DNA from: VGMA01 sp964655475
Lineage (GTDB): Bacteria > Chlamydiota > Chlamydiia > Chlamydiales > VGMA01
Length of the DNA: 64,000 nt
Assembly: GCA_964655475.1 (NCBI GenBank)
Contig: CAZZMO010000001.1
Coordinates: 62,001-126,000, forward strand
Direction: 5' to 3'
Below are positions 8,710-17,798 of the stretch, piece by piece. The position numbers were made by a program, and so were the translations under genes. Positions within the stretch are counted from its first letter, which is position 1, and the number at the start of each line of letters is the position of its first letter. A model generated the notes under the pieces. The model did no database searches and was not told the origin of the DNA. It saw nothing but the letters and a program-made list of their open reading frames with translations.

Positions 8710-8985
8710 TTAAACGTGAATGCCTCGTGAACGGAGCTTTTTCACAGTGGCATGAATGCCTTGTTTTTCTGCAATTTTCAATCCGTGTGCACAGAGTTTC
8801 AATGTAATAAAGCGTTTTTCTTCTGGGTTCCACAAACGTTTCTTTCTGATGTTAGCGAAAAAGCGTCTTTTAGCCGCTCCCACCTTGTTAAGACCGATCC
8901 CTTTCTTCTTTTTTGCAATCCCTCGAATGGTATAGGTCATTCCAGGACGATGGCGTTTGTTCGTGATTTGACACTGTCTGCTCAT
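8710..8985 (-). CDS. rpmB: 50S ribosomal protein L28
   Basis: 91 residues, very basic. MSRQCQITNKRHRPGMTYT... matches the chlamydial L28, which is similarly long. It belongs to the large ribosomal subunit near the E site. AGGA lies 11 bases upstream of ATG 8985. The gene is divergent from murJ and is followed by the PLD gene. Confidence 0.95.
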   Translation of the reverse strand: MSRQCQITNKRHRPGMTYTIRGIAKKKKGIGLNKVGAAKRRFFANIRKKRLWNPEEKRFITLKLCAHGLKIAEKQGIHATVKKLRSRGIHV

Positions 8986-9056
8986 GTTGTATAGTCCTTT
9001 TATATTTTAATAGGGGGAGAATACCAGAAAAATCCCTTTTATGTAAAGATGGTTAT

Positions 9057-10661
9057 ATGGCCACAGAAGATAGCTGTAGTAGTGTTAGCCGGTCAGCTAC
9101 CCATTTTTTGACCGGTACCGTGATAAGTCGCTTTGCTGGAATGATCCGCGATCTCTCCATGGCCTTTTGTTTTGGTGCAAATGTGGCTGTTGCAGCCTTT
9201 CTTGTCGCCTTCAGACTCGCCAATTTACTGCGTCGTCTCTTCGGAGAAGGGGCATTATTGAATGGTTTTATCCCATTTTTTGAAAAAATTCGAAAAGAAT
9301 CTCCTGAAGAGGGAGCAAAATTTTTTCGAGACCTTTTTGTTTCTCTCGGAGTCTTTTTATCGATCTTGGTCATTTTTCTAGAAGCGGTCTGTCTTTCTTT
9401 TTGGGGATCGGGCCTCCTTTCTGAAGATGGTAAACAAGTCCTTTATTTAACAATGCTCATGCTCCCAGGGATTGTCTTCATCTGCCTCTTTGGTCTAACG
9501 AGCGCTCTATTAGAGTGTGAAAAGAATTTTTTTATTCCTGGTATCGCCCCCGTCGCTTTTAATATCGTCTGGATTTTGGCTGTCTGGTCCTTTTGCCACC
9601 TCTCTCCTTATCAAGCGATGGCCCGCATTTCCTACGCCATTGTGATAGCCTTTTTACTCCAGTGGGCCGTTACCATGCCTGGAGTCCTTCGCTATTTAAA
9701 ACAATATTTATCATGGCAAGATTGGAAAGAGGCAAAACTTTTCGCTCCAGAACTTTCCAAAATGGTTTCACCGCTCCTTCTTGGAGTAGTAGGCGTTGCC
9801 GCAGTACAGGTCAATAGCGCAGTCGATGTGATCATCGCTCGTTTTGCTTCCTTAACAGGGCCCGCTTATTTGAGTTATGCCCATAGACTTCAGCAGCTTC
9901 CTCTTGCACTTTTTGGTATTGCCATCGCCTCGGCCCTCATGCCACCCCTTTCTCGCAGCGTAAAAAACAATGATAGGGCAGGATACCTCCGTCTCATGAC
10001 CTTTACCCTCTCGAGAACATTTAGTTTATTGATGCCCACAACAATCGGGATTTTTGTCCTCGGCGCTGCCTCTGTGAATCTCCTTTATGGAAGAGGTCAC
10101 TTTGATCAAACAGCAACCCTCCAGACAACCCTCTGCCTTTGGGGTTATGGAATTGGACTCTTGCCTGCCGCTTTTGTCCTCCTTCTTGCTCCCTCGTTTT
10201 ATGCAAGAGAAGACTTTTGGACCCCCACTAAAGGATCGCTCTACTCTGTCCTTTGCAATACACTGCTCAATATCTTGTTTGTTTTTGTCTTTGATCTTGG
10301 GCCACTCAGCATCGCTCTCGCAACAAGTCTCTCTGCCTTTTTGAACATGTTCTACCTATTAAAGAATGAACAGGCCTTCTCCATCCGCCCCCTCATCCCT
10401 TCTTTCATGAGGACCACCATGGCAGCTGGTGTGACAGGAGGATTAGTCCTCTGTATCGGGGCGCTCCTATGCCAAGATCTCACACATCTCATCATGATTG
10501 GGAATTGGAATATAGAATTTGTCCGCTCGTTCACCCACCAAATTACCCAATTTGGCCTCCTGACTGCAAGCTTCGGCGTCTTCTTCCTCGTATTCTGCTA
10601 TCTTTTCAAAGCAGAAGGGGTCATAGAACTCCTCGACTTCCTCAAAACTAAACGCATCTAA
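9057..10661 (+). CDS. murJ: Lipid II flippase MurJ (MviN)
   Basis: 534 residues with 13-14 hydrophobic helices, as in the MurJ/MVF family. The N-terminal signature TGTVISRFAGMIRDLSMAFC and the RLANLLRRLFGEGALLNGFIP motif are characteristic. It flips lipid II across the inner membrane for peptidoglycan synthesis, which in Chlamydiae is limited to the division septum or a thin sacculus. The stop codon interlocks with that of the convergent ada gene (CTAA). Confidence 0.95.
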   Translation: MATEDSCSSVSRSATHFLTGTVISRFAGMIRDLSMAFCFGANVAVAAFLVAFRLANLLRRLFGEGALLNGFIPFFEKIRKESPEEGAKFFRDLFVSLGVFLSILVIFLEAVCLSFWGSGLLSEDGKQVLYLTMLMLPGIVFICLFGLTSALLECEKNFFIPGIAPVAFNIVWILAVWSFCHLSPYQAMARISYAIVIAFLLQWAVTMPGVLRYLKQYLSWQDWKEAKLFAPELSKMVSPLLLGVVGVAAVQVNSAVDVIIARFASLTGPAYLSYAHRLQQLPLALFGIAIASALMPPLSRSVKNNDRAGYLRLMTFTLSRTFSLLMPTTIGIFVLGAASVNLLYGRGHFDQTATLQTTLCLWGYGIGLLPAAFVLLLAPSFYAREDFWTPTKGSLYSVLCNTLLNILFVFVFDLGPLSIALATSLSAFLNMFYLLKNEQAFSIRPLIPSFMRTTMAAGVTGGLVLCIGALLCQDLTHLIMIGNWNIEFVRSFTHQITQFGLLTASFGVFFLVFCYLFKAEGVIELLDFLKTKRI

Positions 10662-11680
10662 TGTTTCTCATGTTTGAGGAGCCACTCTTTTCTCTTCAGC
10701 CCTCCTCCATACCCACCGAGCTCCCCATTACTATTGATGACGCGATGACAGGGGATGACAATCGCAAACTGATTTGCTCCATTAGCGTTAGCTACTGCAC
10801 GGAGAGCTGAGGGTTGTCCAATCGATTTTGCAATATCCTTATACGATCTCGTTTCCCCCCTCGGGATTTTTTTAAGCTCTTCCCACACCCTTTTTTGAAA
10901 GGGGGAGCCAAGAAGAACAAGTGGAGTTTGAAAGGGATCTTTGTATCCATTGAAATATTTTTCTAGTTCCTTTTCTATCTGTTGAATAGGTTTTGAAGAG
11001 CCTGGAATAATCGGCAGTTTTACTTTCTTTCTCAGCCGTTCAATCTCTTTTTCTAGCCCTCTTCTGTCGACAAATTCGATGAGATAGAGAGCTTGATCAT
11101 CACTAATGGCAAGCATGGGGCCAAGTGGCGTATCAATCCATGAGGTTTTTAAGTAGCCAATGCTTTTGGAAGGAGCGCTCCCCATAATTTGAGAAAATGC
11201 ATCTCTAAATCCACTGCTTGATTCATACCCACTTGAAAGTTGTACATCGATCACTTTTTCTCCCTCTCGAATTTGTTTCATAGCAAGTCCCATTCGACGA
11301 GCTCTTGCATAAGCGACAAAAGTCATTCCAAAGCGTTTTTTAAATTGCCGACGTACGGTAGAGACATCGATAGCGAGTTCGCGAAAATCACTCTCTTTCC
11401 AACGCTTTTCAGGATTTTTTTCCACCGCTTCGACAAGAGTTTGTACAAGAGGGGAGATAAGATTAGGGTGTGAAAGAGGTTTACAACGCTTACAAGGACG
11501 AAATGATGCTAAAAGAGCCTGCTCGGCAGTCTCAAAAAATTCGCAGTTCTCTTTTTTCGGTTTTCTTGCTCGGCATGTAGGTCGGCAAAATACCCCTGTC
11601 GTTTTTACACCAACAAAAAAGACCCCTTCGTAAGAGCTGTTTTTATCCAGTAGCGCCTGATAGTACTCATCATTTTGCAC
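10658..11680 (-). CDS. ada: Ada: bifunctional alkyl-phosphotriester/O6-methylguanine repair protein and AraC-type regulator
   Basis: 340 residues with three parts in E. coli Ada order. The N-terminal zinc domain has C32, C36, C63 and C66 (GVFCRPTCRARKP ... RPCKRCKP), with C32 as the presumed methylphosphotriester acceptor. An AraC-type HTH lies at about 85-175 (DVSTVRRQFKKRFGMT). The C-terminal methyltransferase has IPCHRVI with acceptor C311. It repairs alkylated DNA and, once methylated, activates its own regulon. The intergenic region of ~125 bp upstream, shared with sthA, is where its promoter should be. Confidence 0.93.
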   Translation of the reverse strand: MQNDEYYQALLDKNSSYEGVFFVGVKTTGVFCRPTCRARKPKKENCEFFETAEQALLASFRPCKRCKPLSHPNLISPLVQTLVEAVEKNPEKRWKESDFRELAIDVSTVRRQFKKRFGMTFVAYARARRMGLAMKQIREGEKVIDVQLSSGYESSSGFRDAFSQIMGSAPSKSIGYLKTSWIDTPLGPMLAISDDQALYLIEFVDRRGLEKEIERLRKKVKLPIIPGSSKPIQQIEKELEKYFNGYKDPFQTPLVLLGSPFQKRVWEELKKIPRGETRSYKDIAKSIGQPSALRAVANANGANQFAIVIPCHRVINSNGELGGYGGGLKRKEWLLKHEKH

Positions 11681-11768
11681 AGTTTGACCTCATTTTTTCT
11701 CTAGTTTATCTCATGGGGAATTCCTCTGCTGCCGAATTTCGGGCATCGATTTTTGGTGAGGTGGTAAT

Positions 11769-11798
11769 TTGTTGTAAAAAATTCTTTACGTCTGTAAT
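11769..11798 (+). promoter_or_regulatory. Candidate sigma-70-type promoter for sthA
   Basis: TTGTTG at 11769-11774, an 18-bp spacer, and TGTAAT at 11793-11798. The expected transcription start would be about 3 bases before the ATG at 11808, and no ribosome site is visible. Read by eye, no computed score. Confidence 0.35.
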
Positions 11799-11807
11799 GT
11801 GCGGAAT

Positions 11808-13211
11808 ATGTCTGAAAAAAGAACATTCGATGTTGCGATCATAGGTTCAGGACCTGCGGGGCAGAAGGCGGCCATGCAGGCTGCTAAGCTCGATAAAAAA
11901 GTGATTGTGATCGAAAAAGATATGATCGGTGGGGGGAGCCTACATACAGGAACCATGCCATCGAAATCCCTTCGAGAAGCGATTCTCGATTTAACGGGAT
12001 TTCACAATCGCAGTTTCTATGCGAGCTCTTATCAGCCGAAAAAAGTGTCGATCAACGATCTCAACTACCGACTGAATTTGATTGTAAATTTGCAAAAGAA
12101 TCAACTTCTTCGACAGTTTGATAAAAACAATGTTGAGCTAGTCTATGGAGCTGCTAGATTTGTCGATCCACATCACCTCGACATCCTCGATCACGACGGG
12201 AAAATCATTGATCACATCAAGGCAGAAAAAGTCATCATTGCAGCAGGATCAAAGCCGAGAAATCCGACAGAGATCCCGTTTGATGGAAAAATTATTTGTG
12301 ATTCATCGCAGCTTTTAAAAATTGATCACATCCCTGAATCGATGATCGTACTCGGTGCAGGGGTTGTGGGGATGGAGTATGCGAGTTTCTTTGCTCTACT
12401 TGGGACAAAAGTAACGGTGTTAGATAAAAGGCCTCACATCTTACCTTTTCTCGATGTCGAAATGGGGAAGTATCTTGAATTGGCATTAGAGAAAAGTGGC
12501 CTCACATTCTTTCCTGAAAAAGAGATCGAGACAATCAAGACAGAAAACCAACATGCGGTTGTTTTTTGCAAAGATGGTTCCTCATTTCAAGCAGAGACGC
12601 TTCTATTTGCTTTAGGAAGAGAGGCCTGTGCAGATCTTCTTTGTCTAGACTGTGCGGGTGTTCGGTTAACGAAGAATGGCTATATTGAGGTGAACGATTT
12701 TTTCCAAACGCATGCAGAAAATATTTATGCCGTCGGAGATGTAATCGGAGGACCTAGTTTGGCATCGACAAGCTTTGAGCAAGGAAGACTTGCGGCAAAA
12801 CATGCCTGTGGTGTCGAGACCCACCTCTTCCCCAAAAAGTACCCTTACGGAATTTATACCATTCCCGAAATCTCCTCTTGTGGGTATACTGAAGAGGAGC
12901 TCAAACGGATGGGATACCACTATGAAGTGGGACGCGCCTACTATTACGAGATCGCGCGCAATCACATTTCAGGAAATGAGCCAGGATTCTTCAAGATCTT
13001 GTTCCACGCTGAGACGCTGGAGATTTTAGGGATCCACATTATTGGAAGGGGAGCTACCGAGGTGATACACATCGGTCAGGTAGCAATGTCCTTTAATGCA
13101 AAGATCGAATATTTTGTGGATCAGATTTTTAACTACCCCACGTTTGCAGAAGGCTATCGAATAGCTGGCTTAAATGGGTTTAACAAAATTTCAAAGAAAA
13201 AGAGGATGTAA
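11808..13211 (+). CDS. sthA: Soluble pyridine nucleotide transhydrogenase (SthA type)
   Basis: 467 residues, a flavoprotein of the disulfide-reductase fold: FAD motif GSGPAGQKAA, second dinucleotide fold VLGAGVVGMEYASFFALLG, and the FAD-contact YAVGDVIG. The redox-active CxxxxC is absent (GGGSLHTGTMPSKS in its place), as expected for SthA-type transhydrogenases, which move hydride between NADPH and NAD. It differs from E. coli SthA, which retains one Cys there. ATG 11808 is preferred over 11799 by length. The stop overlaps the next ATG (TAATG). Confidence 0.88.
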   Translation: MSEKRTFDVAIIGSGPAGQKAAMQAAKLDKKVIVIEKDMIGGGSLHTGTMPSKSLREAILDLTGFHNRSFYASSYQPKKVSINDLNYRLNLIVNLQKNQLLRQFDKNNVELVYGAARFVDPHHLDILDHDGKIIDHIKAEKVIIAAGSKPRNPTEIPFDGKIICDSSQLLKIDHIPESMIVLGAGVVGMEYASFFALLGTKVTVLDKRPHILPFLDVEMGKYLELALEKSGLTFFPEKEIETIKTENQHAVVFCKDGSSFQAETLLFALGREACADLLCLDCAGVRLTKNGYIEVNDFFQTHAENIYAVGDVIGGPSLASTSFEQGRLAAKHACGVETHLFPKKYPYGIYTIPEISSCGYTEEELKRMGYHYEVGRAYYYEIARNHISGNEPGFFKILFHAETLEILGIHIIGRGATEVIHIGQVAMSFNAKIEYFVDQIFNYPTFAEGYRIAGLNGFNKISKKKRM

Positions 13212-13699
13212 TGGCAATCTACAACATCTTTGATTACTATGAAAAAGAGACACAAGGGAACCTCTCTGGAGGACCTAAGCCCTCGATTGACCCGGGCGCT
13301 TTTTCTACCAATCACATCGATGAAAATTATATCCAGCGTGAAGCTACGCGGAAGGATCAGTTATTTTCTGCACTAGCTGCGAGATTTTTCTTCCTTCTTC
13401 TTTTGCTCGCAGACATTCTATGGGGTCTCTATTCTGCCTTGATGTTTGTGATCAAGGTATCACTTCACCTCGCTACCTTCTGTCGTATCGGTTTTCTTTC
13501 AAGAGCCGTGGGCCATTCCTGGCTTTCGATTAAACGCTCATTAGTATGTGCTATTTCCCTTTTCGTGGCGCTCTTTAGCCCTGCTCTTGGGATCATGTTT
13601 TCCTGCATGTACTTTCTCATGTATGATAAGTCGGGGGTAGATGAAGTTGTGCCTTCTTCCCTACGTGATCAATTTAAAGAGCTGTTCCCTAGTAAGTAA
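13211..13699 (+). CDS. Hypothetical protein with bilobed hydrophobic domain
   Basis: 162 residues. A polar ~50-residue N-terminus is followed by two long hydrophobic stretches (about 55-85 and 110-140) separated by a basic linker, then a short acidic tail. This bilobed hydrophobic pattern is typical of chlamydial inclusion-membrane proteins but also of ordinary two-pass membrane proteins. Its ATG overlaps the sthA stop. No recognised family. Confidence 0.75.
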   Translation: MAIYNIFDYYEKETQGNLSGGPKPSIDPGAFSTNHIDENYIQREATRKDQLFSALAARFFFLLLLLADILWGLYSALMFVIKVSLHLATFCRIGFLSRAVGHSWLSIKRSLVCAISLFVALFSPALGIMFSCMYFLMYDKSGVDEVVPSSLRDQFKELFPSK

Positions 13700-13783
13700 A
13701 AATTTTATTTATTAGCAGATAATTATTCAACTACTCCTTTTTCGTTTATTGATTTATAATAATTCAAAATGAAAGGGAGTTTT

Positions 13784-14404
13784 ATGAAAAAATATTTAAA
13801 GACATGTTTGTTTATTAGTGGGATTTGCGTTGGTTCTCTCTCAGCAGAGGGGCTCCAAATGGTCCAAGAGAGCACTCCAAAGGCAACAATTGTAAAAACT
13901 ATTGGACAAGGGGAAACTGATGCCCTCATCGCGGCTGCTAAAGAATATCAAACAGCCCTAGAAAGTTATTTATTCTGGCCAGAAGGGAAGAAAGAGAGAG
14001 CTCTTAGAGAAGCCCTTAGAGATGCTTACCTCCATACTAAAGGGGAGAGAGAGCAGATTTTAGAGCAGGTAAAAGGGTTAGGGGATGAAACAACACGCCG
14101 CGTGGCTGAGTGGAATCTCAAGATCGACCGCAATCTTCTCGAAAAAAGTGCTACACCTACTCTGACAACTGAAGAATTTACTAAAATGGCTGCAGAGTAC
14201 GCTCAAGTAATCGATAACCTTAGAGAGCACACACCAAGACAAAATTATATAGCGAGCCACCACCGTTTCAAAGCTCTAGTCGTCCACCTCATTCAATTAG
14301 GGGTCTCTCCAGAAGAGATCGTTGCCCTCTTGAAAGAGAATGGAATCGACAGCGAGAATGTTCTTGGAAAAGCTTCTTACTGGAAGAAAAAAGATCTAGA
14401 GTAA
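13784..14404 (+). CDS. Secreted helical hypothetical protein
   Basis: 206 residues from ATG 13784 (AAGGGAG ribosome site; an upstream ATG at 13769 lies before that site). Signal peptide MKKYLKTCLFISGICVGSLSA, then an all-helical, Glu/Ala/Leu-rich body without Cys. No family recognised. A TATAAT at 13755-13760 is a plausible -10, though no good -35 is seen. Followed by a strong terminator, so it is a monocistronic gene for a periplasmic or exported protein. Confidence 0.8.
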   Translation: MKKYLKTCLFISGICVGSLSAEGLQMVQESTPKATIVKTIGQGETDALIAAAKEYQTALESYLFWPEGKKERALREALRDAYLHTKGEREQILEQVKGLGDETTRRVAEWNLKIDRNLLEKSATPTLTTEEFTKMAAEYAQVIDNLREHTPRQNYIASHHRFKALVVHLIQLGVSPEEIVALLKENGIDSENVLGKASYWKKKDLE

Positions 14405-14432
14405 TTCCTTCACTCAGTTTAGATGATGATAA

Positions 14433-14462
14433 CGCTCTCTTATTCAAGAGGGCGTTTTTTTT
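14433..14462 (+). terminator. Intrinsic terminator
   Basis: 9-bp stem (14433-14441 with 14446-14454, CGCTCTCTT/AAGAGGGCG, one G-T pair), 4-nt loop ATTC, then eight T. It serves the plus-strand secreted-protein gene and sits before the convergent beta-propeller gene. Confidence 0.88.
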
Positions 14463-14477
14463 GAGGTAGACAGTCTC

Positions 14478-15401
14478 TTACATCCGTTTCGAAGTGAAAT
14501 TCTGTGTTTTGCGAATCGAGCCCTCCCTTACAAATCTAGGTATGGGGGAAATCGCAATCCCTGATGGGGATCCAATAAAAGCGCCACTGGGATTGACAGA
14601 CGATTGCCAAATGTGTCCCGGGTAAGAGAGAATCTGGATTTTAGGGGTTCCTGAAGCTATGTCTGTGACATATAAAAACTCTCCATCTGGTGCAAACGCG
14701 ATCTGGCAGAGACTATGAGATCCACTAAACGTGAGTAGTGAGGAAAGTTCATAGGTACGAGCGTTAATGATCGAAATGGTAGAATTTGTTCGATTTGATA
14801 CGTAAATAGAGCCTCCATCGGGAGAAAAAGCGATGCCAAAAGGACCACTAAGCGTACTCGATGGGTTGATTGTTCCAGTCAAAGAGTTGTCAGAAAGGCG
14901 AATCAAGGAGATCGTATTCGAACTCTCATTTGTTACAAAGAGTGTCGTTCCATCTGGGGAGACTGCCATTCCCCTTGGATCATGAAGAGAGCTGCCTGGG
15001 TTTATCGTAGTGACTAAAGCATAAGAGGCTGCATCGACGATCACAATGTTATTTGCTAGGCGGTTCGCCACGTAAAAGTATCTTCCATTGGGGGAAAGTA
15101 CAACGCTTTGAGGGCGATTTAAGCTGCTACCTGGATTGATCGTCGTCACTAAAGAGAAATCAGCCACTTGGAAAATAGAAATAGTGTTAGCTGTGGCATT
15201 TGGAACATAGAGATAGTTTTGATCAGCAGAGAGTGTCACGCCGAAGTGGTTATCTGAAGTGAGGGATCTATATTCTGCAGAGGATGTGGAGCTCATCACG
15301 CTTCCTGTCACTTCTACACCAATGAGTCTAGTGCTAGAGACGAGAAACACATCGTAGGCATGAAGGGAGGGGATGAGGAGTAGATAGAGCCAAAATTTCA
15401 T
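14478..15401 (-). CDS. YVTN-type beta-propeller repeat protein, secreted
   Basis: 307 residues with a signal peptide (MKFWLYLLLIPSLHA). At least five repeats of about 42 residues carry the YVTN/NHL-like consensus LSPNGRYFYVANRLANNI and variants such as VSPDGTTLFVTNESSNTI, separated by TINPGSSL. This predicts a beta-propeller in the periplasm or at the surface. Such folds bind proteins, glycans or metals; no enzyme residues are evident. It lies 12 bp after the porin gene and is probably in its transcript. Confidence 0.88.
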   Translation of the reverse strand: MKFWLYLLLIPSLHAYDVFLVSSTRLIGVEVTGSVMSSTSSAEYRSLTSDNHFGVTLSADQNYLYVPNATANTISIFQVADFSLVTTINPGSSLNRPQSVVLSPNGRYFYVANRLANNIVIVDAASYALVTTINPGSSLHDPRGMAVSPDGTTLFVTNESSNTISLIRLSDNSLTGTINPSSTLSGPFGIAFSPDGGSIYVSNRTNSTISIINARTYELSSLLTFSGSHSLCQIAFAPDGEFLYVTDIASGTPKIQILSYPGHIWQSSVNPSGAFIGSPSGIAISPIPRFVREGSIRKTQNFTSKRM

Positions 15402-15413
15402 CCTACGCCCCCG

Positions 15414-16511
15414 TTAAAAATTGACCATCGCTGTAAATGTTCCACCTTGCGTGAACAAGTTGTTCGAGGCGGCTCCTGTTCCAGTAATCATGCTGTCCAA
15501 GAGAGTCCGCATCATGTTCTGCCCCCAGTAGATGGCAAATTCATAAGAGAGACGGAAGTCAACGTGTACAGTATCTTGTCTGAAGAACCTTCCCCAGCCT
15601 AATCCTAAATCAAGGGATGCGTTGGGGCGAAGAGCGTAGTAGTTGTCGTAGTTTAAGGTATATGGACCACTATTAAACGCCGTCGAGGCCACATCTTCTT
15701 TATGCTTTACACTCGTATATGTGGTATACAGAAGGGCAAATTTTGCTGTTTCTTCTAAGTAAAACGATTTTGGGAGAAACTGCGTTGATGTTCCTCCACC
15801 CACAAAACCGATACCCCAAGAGTGGGAGCTGTTGTATGAGTAGATCGGCTGAGAGGGGAGATTCGATACTTGTGGAGAGATCTCTGTAAGTCCCACATCT
15901 AAACTTTGTGTGATGATTGTCGCTTCGAGTCCCCCTCTAGGAGAGATGGTGAGGGTTTCCCCCTGGTAAAAAGGGCGACCACCCGTCACATCGATTACAT
16001 TCATGTGGAGTGTCCAATCGGCAGACATGCTACTTCCAGCTAAGGACTGTCCGGCAGTGCTTGATTGTACGAACCATCCATTTACAACAAATACAGAAGT
16101 TCCTGAAGAGAGCGTTGTGGAGCCAGCAGGAAGATTACCCCCGTTAGCTGCTTGCAGTCCTGATGTACTGATATTGCTATGAATCCAAGTATAGTCAGCG
16201 CGGTATTCCCAATCATGTGGACAGATCGTTCCAATTCCTACTTTAAATCCAGGTTTATATTTAAACGACGGAAAATAAGCGCTCGTCTCGATTGCGGGAG
16301 AAAGATTGATTCCATTCAACACCCCATTCGTTGCGATTTCTAATCCTTCCTGAGCTAAATACCAGTAGGTGAAAGAAGCATCTGCAAAAAAACTCCAGTT
16401 GGAATTATGTGGGATTTGAATAGCTGCAGGGCTATTGTAGTTTAATTCTGGAACATCAGCGTTCACTGAACATAGAGCTAAAAAGCTCGAAAGGCATAAG
16501 ATTTTTTTCAT
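15414..16511 (-). CDS. Outer-membrane beta-barrel protein, Lpg1974/chlamydial porin type
   Basis: 365 residues with a signal peptide (to about residue 18). Barrel-like alternation runs throughout: NWSFFADASFTYWYLAQEGL at the start, YKPGFKVGIG next, and a C-terminus ending in Phe (GGTFTAMVNF), the usual BAM signal. This layout matches the Lpg1974 family of pore-forming proteins that is expanded in Legionella and in environmental Chlamydiae, where it replaces or supplements MOMP. First gene of a two-gene unit with the beta-propeller protein. Confidence 0.85.
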   Translation of the reverse strand: MKKILCLSSFLALCSVNADVPELNYNSPAAIQIPHNSNWSFFADASFTYWYLAQEGLEIATNGVLNGINLSPAIETSAYFPSFKYKPGFKVGIGTICPHDWEYRADYTWIHSNISTSGLQAANGGNLPAGSTTLSSGTSVFVVNGWFVQSSTAGQSLAGSSMSADWTLHMNVIDVTGGRPFYQGETLTISPRGGLEATIITQSLDVGLTEISPQVSNLPSQPIYSYNSSHSWGIGFVGGGTSTQFLPKSFYLEETAKFALLYTTYTSVKHKEDVASTAFNSGPYTLNYDNYYALRPNASLDLGLGWGRFFRQDTVHVDFRLSYEFAIYWGQNMMRTLLDSMITGTGAASNNLFTQGGTFTAMVNF

Positions 16512-16534
16512 AGAGCCTCACTCTAACAAATAGG

Positions 16535-17776
16535 CTATTTTTTGAGGAGCTCTTTATCTTCACCTAAGCGAGGGTCGAGGTTTGCACCAGTTGGTGTTGT
16601 AGAGGGAAGAGGAACGAAAGGCTCTTTAGTATCAGGTGGAAGGAACTTCTTTCTGCGCCACACTCCGTAAAAACTTAGTGATAGAGCTAAAACTGCAGTG
16701 TAGAGAAAAAGGCCTGATGGCGTTGCAACTGCCATGGCAAAAGGGGCGACGAGTGGGCCGATGATGCAGCCGATCCCGTAGATGATGAGACATGAACAGG
16801 TGATCGCCGTGATGCCAGCAGCAGAGAAGTAATCGCAGCAGTGGGTGATGCTGAGTGGATACAAGGTGAAAGAGAAGCCTCCGAACAAGATGAGCAAGAT
16901 GAGGAGAAACCAGAGAGGGGGCTGTGAATAAAGAAAAAGGGTAAGACTCGTGCTAAAGAGGAGAAAGCTCGTTAAGATGATCACCTTTCTTCTCTCCATG
17001 ACATCAGATAAAAGGCCAAGTGGCCACTGAAGAGCCATCCCTCCAAAAATCGTGCATCCCATAATGAGGGAGATTTCGAAAATGGAAAATCCCGTATTTT
17101 CTGCGTAGACAGGACCTAACGCATAAAAGGAACTCAAGACCATTCCTGCGACAAAGTTGCCAATGAATCCAAGAGGAGTCTTCTTGAAGATATAAAAGAT
17201 GTTAATGATTTCAGGTTCAGACGTGCTCGGAGCGTTGGCTCTCATGAGACACACGGGGATGATTGAAAGACTTGCGAAGATCACCGTCACGCTGAAAGGG
17301 AGCATCCCTGTAAGATCCATAGAGTTGAGGATGAACTGTCCAAGCCCTTGTGCAGAGTAAAGGGCCACCATGTACAACGAGAGGACTTGCCCCCTTGTGC
17401 TTGGAGAAGAGAGGAGGAGAAGCCAGCTTTCGATGACAATAAAAAGACCTGCGCAAGTAAGCCCTGTGATGAACCGGAAGATGATCCAAACATAGGGGGA
17501 GTCAAAAAAGCTCTGAAGCATTACAGCCACAGCGCAGGAAGAGGCGAAAATCGAAAAGCCTCTGATGTGTCCTACTCTTGTGATGAACCGTTCGATGTAG
17601 ACTGCACCAAACATCATCCCTGCATAATAGGCAGAGTAGACAACCCCTGTGAGGTAAGTCGCGCCCCCTTCACTGATGATCCGAACACTTGTAAAAGTAT
17701 TAAAAAAGCTAATCCCAAGCATGATGATGACGAGGCTGAGGATCGGAGAAAAGATGAGCTTTAAGAGGTCTTGCAT
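16535..17776 (-). CDS. MFS transporter, YcaD-like
   Basis: 413 residues, 12 hydrophobic helices. The first half has FNTFTSVRIISEGGATYLTGVVYSAYYAG and the YcaD-type segment VIESWLLLLSSPSTRGQVL; the second half has GLLSDVMERRKVI at the central loop. Substrate unknown. The C-terminal tail is polar and Pro-rich. It lies 22 bp after clpB. Confidence 0.85.
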   Translation of the reverse strand: MQDLLKLIFSPILSLVIIMLGISFFNTFTSVRIISEGGATYLTGVVYSAYYAGMMFGAVYIERFITRVGHIRGFSIFASSCAVAVMLQSFFDSPYVWIIFRFITGLTCAGLFIVIESWLLLLSSPSTRGQVLSLYMVALYSAQGLGQFILNSMDLTGMLPFSVTVIFASLSIIPVCLMRANAPSTSEPEIINIFYIFKKTPLGFIGNFVAGMVLSSFYALGPVYAENTGFSIFEISLIMGCTIFGGMALQWPLGLLSDVMERRKVIILTSFLLFSTSLTLFLYSQPPLWFLLILLILFGGFSFTLYPLSITHCCDYFSAAGITAITCSCLIIYGIGCIIGPLVAPFAMAVATPSGLFLYTAVLALSLSFYGVWRRKKFLPPDTKEPFVPLPSTTPTGANLDPRLGEDKELLKK

Positions 17777-17798
17777 ATGATTATGCTTCTTATGTCAT

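Noticed and set aside
8710..8833. N-terminal extension of the PLD protein through rpmB
   Set aside because: The extension overlaps L28 in another frame, and ATG 8692 follows the rpmB stop and begins at the membrane anchor.
13755..13760. Promoter for the secreted gene at 13784 based on TATAAT
   Set aside because: Good -10 but no acceptable -35 at 16-18 bp and no TG extension; left as a remark on the gene only.
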